Source: Candidatus Woesearchaeota archaeon
GTDB taxonomy: Archaea > Nanobdellota > Nanobdellia > Woesearchaeales > UBA11576
DNA length: 10,183 nucleotides
Assembly (NCBI GenBank): GCA_027083015.1
Contig: JALWQS010000162.1
Location: 1-10,183, forward strand
Direction of reading: 5' to 3'
Both the position numbers and the translations under genes were made by a program. Shown here piece by piece: positions 6,344 through 10,183 of the stretch (position 1 is its first letter; the number at the start of each line of letters is the position of its first letter). The notes beneath the pieces are model-generated. The model ran no database searches. It was not told the origin of the DNA and saw nothing but the letters and a program-made list of their open reading frames with translations.

Positions 6344-7774
6344 ATGATTGATAACTTAGTGAATAAGAATGTGCTTTCGCAAAGATATGCGACTGAAGAG
6401 ATAAACAGGATATTCAGCGAGTATGGAAAGAATCTTGCAGAGCGTGAACTCTGGATCGCTGTCCTAAAAGCTCAGAAAGAACTTGGCATGGCCGTCCCAT
6501 CAGGAGTTATAGAAAAGTTTGAACGCGCCAAACACGATATTGACCTTAAACGCATCCATGATATAGAACGTGTGACACGCCATGACATCAAGGCCAAGAT
6601 CCAGGCTTTCGTCGAGGTTGCCGGCGCTGGTGAACACATCCATAAAGGCATGACAAGCCGTGACCTGACTGACAATGTCGAACAATACCAATTTCTTAAG
6701 GCCGGCAAGATCATCTTCGGAAAGTATATTTCAGTCTTACGTCGTCTCGTCGATAGGGCAAAGGAATATGAAGAGGTTTTTCTCACTGCCAGAACACACC
6801 ATCAACCTGCACAGCTAACTCTTCTGGGCAGGAGGTTCTCCATGTGGGCTGAAGAACTTCTCATTCACCTTGAGGATTTTGAGTACACTATAGAGCATTA
6901 CCCTCTTAGGGGGATCAAAGGTCCTGTCGGCACTCAGCAGGATATGAAAACTCTTCTCGGTTCTGCTGACGCTGTTTACCGACTGGAAAGTATCGTCGCT
7001 AAGCATCTGGGTTTCAATCATGTGCTGTCATCGACAGGCCAGGTCTATCCGCGTTCTCTTGATCTTAAGCTTCTCTCGTCACTTTCCTTACTAGCTTCCG
7101 GACCTCAGAATTTCGCTACAGGTATGCGCCTGATGGCGGGTTATGAGCTTATGACGGAAGGTTTTAAGAAAGGCCAAGTAGGTTCCAGCGCCATGCCTCA
7201 TAAGATGAACACCCGCACCAGCGAGCGTATCTGGGGTCTCGCTGAACTCCTGAAGATGTACGCTGATGGCGCTTCCCGCCTTTCAGGCTCAAGCTGGGAG
7301 GAAGGCGATGTTTCCTGCAGTGTTGTCCGACGCGTCATGATGCCTGACTCTTTTTACGCATCTGACGGCCTTTGTGAAGCCACACTTACAGTTCTTGATG
7401 AGCTAGGCCACTATCCAGTCATGCTAGAACGAGAGGTCAATAGGTACCTTCCTTTCCTGGCAACAACAAAATTTTTGATGAAGGCTGTTGAGAAAGGCAT
7501 GGGCCGTGAAGAAGCTCATGAGATCATAAGGAGGCACGCGGTCGCGCAGGCTAAGGAGATGCGTTATCACGGCTCGTCTAACCATCTCGTCGAAAAACTC
7601 GGCAAGGATGAAGAGTTCCCTCTTTCAGAGTCAGATATGCAGAAGATATTAAGTGATGTCAGCGCTTTTGTAGGCAATTCTTATGAGCAGATAAAAACTG
7701 TCAGTGCTCGGGCGTATGAGCTTATCTCCCGTCATCCTGAGAGTGCTTTTTACGGACCTGCTGATATACTCTGA
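6344..7774 (+). CDS. purB: Adenylosuccinate lyase (PurB), eukaryote-like subfamily
   Basis: PurB removes fumarate twice in purine synthesis, from SAICAR to give AICAR and from adenylosuccinate to give AMP. Both substrates are made by enzymes encoded in this cluster. The ATG at 6344 is chosen over an in-frame TTG at 6326 because GAGGGG (6332-6337) lies 6 bases before it. The product has 476 residues. Fumarase-superfamily motifs are intact. IHKGMTSRDLTDN starts at about residue 99 (His100 equals human ADSL His86). TARTHHQPAQL includes His152 (human His159). RGIKGPVGTQQDM follows, and the mobile signature loop GSSAMPHKMN lies at 280-289 with its catalytic Ser. TGQVYPRSLD and LPFLATTKFLM match the animal enzyme better than the bacterial one. 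It follows purC by 39 bases and probably shares its transcript. Confidence 0.95.
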   Translation: MIDNLVNKNVLSQRYATEEINRIFSEYGKNLAERELWIAVLKAQKELGMAVPSGVIEKFERAKHDIDLKRIHDIERVTRHDIKAKIQAFVEVAGAGEHIHKGMTSRDLTDNVEQYQFLKAGKIIFGKYISVLRRLVDRAKEYEEVFLTARTHHQPAQLTLLGRRFSMWAEELLIHLEDFEYTIEHYPLRGIKGPVGTQQDMKTLLGSADAVYRLESIVAKHLGFNHVLSSTGQVYPRSLDLKLLSSLSLLASGPQNFATGMRLMAGYELMTEGFKKGQVGSSAMPHKMNTRTSERIWGLAELLKMYADGASRLSGSSWEEGDVSCSVVRRVMMPDSFYASDGLCEATLTVLDELGHYPVMLEREVNRYLPFLATTKFLMKAVEKGMGREEAHEIIRRHAVAQAKEMRYHGSSNHLVEKLGKDEEFPLSESDMQKILSDVSAFVGNSYEQIKTVSARAYELISRHPESAFYGPADIL

Positions 7775-7796
7775 TAACATTCATTTACCTTATTTC

Positions 7797-7850
7797 CCTG
7801 ATGTTCAGGCTTATCCACCTTTTATCCTGTGTATTTAGTTGTATTTTTTT
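7797..7850 (+). terminator. Probable terminator zone after purB
   Basis: A perfect 5-bp hairpin (CCTGA at 7797-7801, loop TGT, TCAGG at 7805-7809) is followed about 35 bases later by seven T's (7844-7850). Oligo-T alone can terminate archaeal RNA polymerase. The hairpin is too far from the T run for a classical bacterial terminator. If this site works, purH is transcribed separately from purB. Confidence 0.4.
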
Positions 7851-7859
7851 AACGAAATG

Positions 7860-7868
7860 TTTTTTATC
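7860..7868 (+). promoter_or_regulatory. T-rich stretch, possible second terminator or TATA box for purH
   Basis: TTTTTTATC lies about 33-40 bases before the purH ATG and 20 bases before its RBS. It could be a TATA box giving a very short leader. TATTTAG near 7832-7838 is an alternative with a longer leader. The two readings, terminator and promoter, cannot be separated from sequence alone. Confidence 0.25.
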
Positions 7869-7900
7869 TGATTCTTAAGCCCTTATGGAGGTAATGAAAC

Positions 7901-8656
7901 ATGTCAATAAGAGATCAAAGATATGAGTTATGGGATGTTATTCCCGTGAATAATGTTTTAGTCAGCGTATTTGATAAGAGCGGTCTGGAACGTCTGATCC
8001 CTGCTTTATTAGAAGTCAATCCTGATGTCGCTTTTCTTTCTACCGGCGGAACCTATCGTCGTATGGAAGAGATACTTACGGAACTGTTAGGCTCAGAATC
8101 ATCCGATCATCTGGTAGATGTTGCTTCCTATACCGGCGCTCCTGAGATGGAAGGAGGTCTTGTCAAAACCTTGCATCCCAAGATCCATGCCGGCATCTTA
8201 GGAGAACGTGAGAACCCTGCCCATCATCAGTACTTAGCAGATTTTTCTGCTCATTTGCAGAACAACTCTTTAGCCAATATCGGCCGTTCAGGTTCTATGC
8301 CAGGGTTGTATATAGACATGCTCGTCGTGAACCTTTATCCGTTTGAGCGCGTGATCGCTGATCCAAACTCTTCTTTTGAGACAGCAAGAAGCCACATAGA
8401 TATTGGCGGTCCTACCATGCTTCGCGCTGCTGCCAAGAATTTCATGTCCTGCTGTCCGGTGATCGATCCTTTAGATTATGACCGTGTCATCCAGCATGTC
8501 AGGCAGAATGACGGTACGACTTTTGCTTTCCGCGCCAGCATGGCTTATAAAGTATTTGATGTGACTGCACGGTATGATGCGCTTATAGCTTCATATCTTT
8601 CTGAGATGATCGGTGTTCAGCCTCAGAAGCTTGCTGAAGAATATAAGTTTGTCTAG
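7901..8656 (+). CDS. purH: Stand-alone IMP cyclohydrolase (PurH N-terminal domain)
   Basis: The enzyme closes the ring of FAICAR to give IMP. The 251-residue product matches only the MGS-like N-terminal half of bifunctional PurH/ATIC: SVFDKSGL (22-29), FLSTGGT (45-51), YTGAPEM (77-83), VKTLHPKIHAGILG (88-101), VVNLYPFE (142-149) and HIDIGGPTMLRAAAKN (165-180). Residues equivalent to human ATIC Lys66, Tyr104, Asp125 and Lys137 are all present as Lys89, Tyr146, Asp167 and Lys179, so activity is likely. The AICAR transformylase domain (about 300 residues) is absent. The reading frame stops cleanly at TAG and the sequence beyond is a terminator and a convergent gene, so this is not a recent truncation. 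About 19 extra residues lie between Lys89 and Tyr146. GGAGGT at 7887-7892 sets the start. Many archaea use the unrelated PurO for this step, so a PurH-type enzyme is notable. Confidence 0.92.
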   Translation: MSIRDQRYELWDVIPVNNVLVSVFDKSGLERLIPALLEVNPDVAFLSTGGTYRRMEEILTELLGSESSDHLVDVASYTGAPEMEGGLVKTLHPKIHAGILGERENPAHHQYLADFSAHLQNNSLANIGRSGSMPGLYIDMLVVNLYPFERVIADPNSSFETARSHIDIGGPTMLRAAAKNFMSCCPVIDPLDYDRVIQHVRQNDGTTFAFRASMAYKVFDVTARYDALIASYLSEMIGVQPQKLAEEYKFV

Positions 8657-8669
8657 GAGACTAAGAAGC

Positions 8670-8750
8670 ATCGATAATCAGCCATCGATCAAACACCAGT
8701 CTGTTCATTGTCTTCTCATATCTTTTTTTTGTTCTTTATTCTTTTGTTTT
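8670..8750 (+). terminator. T-rich terminator between convergent genes
   Basis: After the purH stop, two ATCGAT palindromes (8670-8675 and 8684-8689) could pair across an 8-base loop. They are followed by a strongly T-rich tract on the plus strand, including eight T's at 8723-8730, CTTTATTCTTTTG and TTTT at 8747-8750. This suits archaeal oligo-T termination of the plus-strand purine transcript. The tract reaches the stop codon of the minus-strand gene (8750-8752). No comparable oligo-T lies downstream on the minus strand. Confidence 0.6.
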
Positions 8751-9091
8751 CACTTTATCAACTTGTCTGCGTATTCTCTAGCATCATAGATGACCACCAG
8801 TTCTCCGGTCCTTGTCAGCACCCTTGTTTTCCGGTAATCTCTGAGTTGTTCGTAATAGAATCTTGACATGTTCAACCAGTATCCCTGTTTTCCATCAGTT
8901 TCTATGTTAGCTTCGAGGTTGTCTCCTTTTCCAGGATTTATTCTTACCTTTAGCTTGTTTGTTTCTTGCTCAGAAGTGTAGAGAAGCCCTTCGATCGTCC
9001 TTGTGTCAAGCTCTTCAATCTCAAATGGCGTCATCCACAAGGTCATATTATTTCCTTTCTGCGAACCCAGCATAGTCATTCCTTCAGCCAT
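8750..9091 (-). CDS. Hypothetical protein, up to 113 residues, downstream of cbf5
   Basis: This is a small soluble protein of mixed strand and helix with no cysteine, signal peptide or membrane span. Features include a GLLYTSEQETNKLKVRINPGKG segment and a C-terminal RVLTRTGELVVIYDAREYADKL that reads like two beta strands and a helix. I recognise no family. The start is unsure. The first ATG (ending at 9091) has its nearest good RBS, GGAGTGA over the cbf5 stop (9111-9117), about 19 bases away, which is too far. An ATG at codon 7 (9073) follows AAGGA, and one at codon 16 (9046) follows AAAGGA with 6-base spacing and may be the true start, giving 98 residues. It lies 19 bases after cbf5 on the same strand, so it is probably the second gene of that operon. 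A link to RNA modification or ribosome assembly is only a context guess. Confidence 0.7.
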   Translation of the reverse strand: MAEGMTMLGSQKGNNMTLWMTPFEIEELDTRTIEGLLYTSEQETNKLKVRINPGKGDNLEANIETDGKQGYWLNMSRFYYEQLRDYRKTRVLTRTGELVVIYDAREYADKLIK

Positions 9092-9110
9092 TACTTCAGT
9101 AGTACTTCAG

Positions 9111-10103
9111 TCACTCCTTTTTTTGAACTTTAGGATATACCCCTGTAGGCATAAAGACCTTCTTAGTCTTTACTGCTATCCCACGGTTGTTTTTCATCAC
9201 CTCTTCTGAACTCATCTTTGTCTCGCCCAAAGCTACAAGTTCATCCTTAAGCGTCATTATCGCTATAGTCTTGTTCTTTTCTATGCCTGAATGTATCTTT
9301 GATATGCCCGGAACTGCCAGGTCAGCACCATGAGTTATTGCACTTACAGTGGTGTCCATGATCCAGACTTTCGGCAGGTGTATGACAGCATTTTCTACCG
9401 GTTGTATAACATGTCTCAGAAATCTCTCGTTCCCTTCCTCTTTATAGAACCAGTAAGCATCCTTCAGGTCTGCCAGTGTTACTAGCGTATCTTCAGTGAA
9501 CGGTCCTGCTTTTGTCCTTCTAAGCTCCTGCATATGCGCCCCCGTACCTAGTTTTTGTCCCATATCATGACATAGTTTTCTTATGTAGGTTCCTGCCTGA
9601 CATCCGACTGTGAACAGCACGTCCTGCCCTTCGATCTCGTGGATGTCTATATAGTAGATAGTCCGTTTTCTCCACTGCCTCTTGACAGCGCTCTTTATCG
9701 GGGGCAACTGTTCTATCCTCCCAACAAAGCTCTTCATGACTTCACGTATCTTCTCTTCAGGAGCTTCTTTATGCAGGTGCATAAGGCACACGTATTCTTT
9801 TCCTGCAATAAGAAGTGTCTGTACAGCTCTTGTCGCTCTCCCTATCGCTACAGGCAAAACTCCTGTAACTTTCGGATCCAGCGTTCCTGAATGTCCGGAC
9901 TTCTTAACGCCCAGTATCTGCTGAACATAGGCACTAACCTGGTGCGATGTCGGCCCTTTCGGTTTGTCTATGTTGATTATACCAAACTGCAATAATTCTT
10001 CTACCGGCCGGTTATTCGGGTCTCTGCCATACTTTTCAGAGGTTTCAATCTCTCGTTTTACCAGAACTTCACGTTTTATCTTTTCAAATGGTAATTGGGT
10101 CAT
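9111..10103 (-). CDS. cbf5: Archaeal tRNA/rRNA pseudouridine synthase Cbf5
   Basis: Cbf5 (archaeal TruB/dyskerin) is the catalytic subunit of H/ACA ribonucleoproteins, with Nop10, Gar1 and L7Ae, and converts guide-selected uridines in rRNA to pseudouridine. It can also modify tRNA U55 in archaea. The 330-residue product has the family layout. A basic N-terminal extension is followed by FGIINIDKPKGPTSHQVSA (about residues 40-58), with KP in TruB motif I. GHSGTLDPKVTGVLP (70-84) carries the catalytic Asp76. GKEYVCLMHLH (about 101-111) and GTYIRKLCHDMG (about 170-181) are further core motifs. A C-terminal PUA domain (about 245-325) reads LPKVWIMDTTVSAITHGADLAVPGI and then GIAVKTKKVFMPTGVYPK. The length fits archaeal Cbf5 (about 330-340). 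The ATG (ending at 10103) has only a weak GTGA/AAGAG site upstream. The gene converges with the purine cluster and is followed by a small unknown gene. Confidence 0.95.
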   Translation of the reverse strand: MTQLPFEKIKREVLVKREIETSEKYGRDPNNRPVEELLQFGIINIDKPKGPTSHQVSAYVQQILGVKKSGHSGTLDPKVTGVLPVAIGRATRAVQTLLIAGKEYVCLMHLHKEAPEEKIREVMKSFVGRIEQLPPIKSAVKRQWRKRTIYYIDIHEIEGQDVLFTVGCQAGTYIRKLCHDMGQKLGTGAHMQELRRTKAGPFTEDTLVTLADLKDAYWFYKEEGNERFLRHVIQPVENAVIHLPKVWIMDTTVSAITHGADLAVPGISKIHSGIEKNKTIAIMTLKDELVALGETKMSSEEVMKNNRGIAVKTKKVFMPTGVYPKVQKKE

Positions 10104-10150
10104 TCTCTTTCACAATCATTGGAGTGTTACTAACAGTTATTCTTATTCTT

Positions 10151-10176
10151 GTTGCCTGATCTACCGATCAAGCAAT
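10151..10176. repeat. Strong inverted repeat upstream of cbf5
   Basis: GTTGCCTGATC (10151-10161) and GATCAAGCAAT (10166-10176) pair at 10 of 11 positions (one C-A mismatch, one G-T pair) around a TACC loop. On the plus strand it is followed by ATTTTAT and could be a weak terminator. On the minus strand it directly follows a TATA-like box and precedes cbf5. It is the strongest hairpin I found in the non-coding sequence. Confidence 0.6.
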
Positions 10177-10183
10177 ATTTTAT
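10174..10183 (-). promoter_or_regulatory. Putative TATA box for cbf5
   Basis: Read on the minus strand, the window edge is ATAAAATATT, a good archaeal TATA-like box. It lies about 70-80 bases before the cbf5 ATG. A start about 25 bases downstream, near 10150, would put the inverted repeat 10151-10176 between TATA box and start and leave a leader of about 47 bases. The box is cut by the window edge, so any BRE cannot be seen. Confidence 0.4.

Noticed and set aside
6472..6786. Minus-strand frames inside purB and similar ones inside purA, cbf5 and the secreted-protein gene
   Set aside because: All lie inside strongly recognised genes and match no family; they are shadows of biased codon use.
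1..10183. tRNA, rRNA, CRISPR array, insertion sequence or attachment site
   Set aside because: The intergenic gaps (all under 300 bases) hold no T-arm-like GGTTCGA cloverleaf, no regularly spaced repeats, no transposase and no terminal inverted repeats.

Overview
This window looks like an archaeal chromosome segment of moderate-to-low GC. Three things suggest this. The minus-strand pseudouridine synthase is of the Cbf5 type (TruB catalytic core plus C-terminal PUA domain). Genes are preceded by strong GAGGTGATC-like Shine-Dalgarno sites and AT-rich TATA-like boxes rather than -35/-10 pairs. The first gene encodes a secreted Cys-rich protein with a C-x5-C-x4-C-x4-C tail of a style common in small-genome (DPANN-type) archaea. 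The lineage is an inference and cannot be fixed from this window.

Layout. Positions 1-160 hold a promoter region. Positions 161-1393 encode a secreted Cys-rich protein of unknown function. Two small, probably helical, unrecognised proteins follow (1469-1873 and 1955-2314). After a 232-base non-coding gap comes a same-strand run of purine biosynthesis genes: purA (2547-4208), a two-domain PurE-like gene (4215-5111), purC (5225-6304), purB (6344-7774) and a stand-alone IMP cyclohydrolase, the N-terminal half of PurH (7901-8656). A T-rich terminator zone separates these from a convergent minus-strand pair: cbf5 (10103-9111) and, downstream of it, a small unknown protein (9091-8750). A strong inverted repeat lies upstream of cbf5 at the right edge.

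How the genes work together. The run covers AIR to CAIR (PurE), CAIR to SAICAR (PurC), SAICAR to AICAR (PurB), FAICAR to IMP (cyclohydrolase), IMP to adenylosuccinate (PurA) and adenylosuccinate to AMP (PurB again). Only AICAR formylation is missing between AIR and AMP. That step must be encoded elsewhere (PurP or a separate PurH transformylase) or bypassed by import.

The most unusual points are these. The PurE-like protein is an internal duplication whose first domain has Asp-Asn where the catalytic His-Arg/Lys of PurE should be. PurA is about 120 residues longer than bacterial PurA because of two large insertions. The IMP cyclohydrolase has no transformylase domain and carries an extra loop of about 19 residues. 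No mobile element, CRISPR array, tRNA or rRNA was found.
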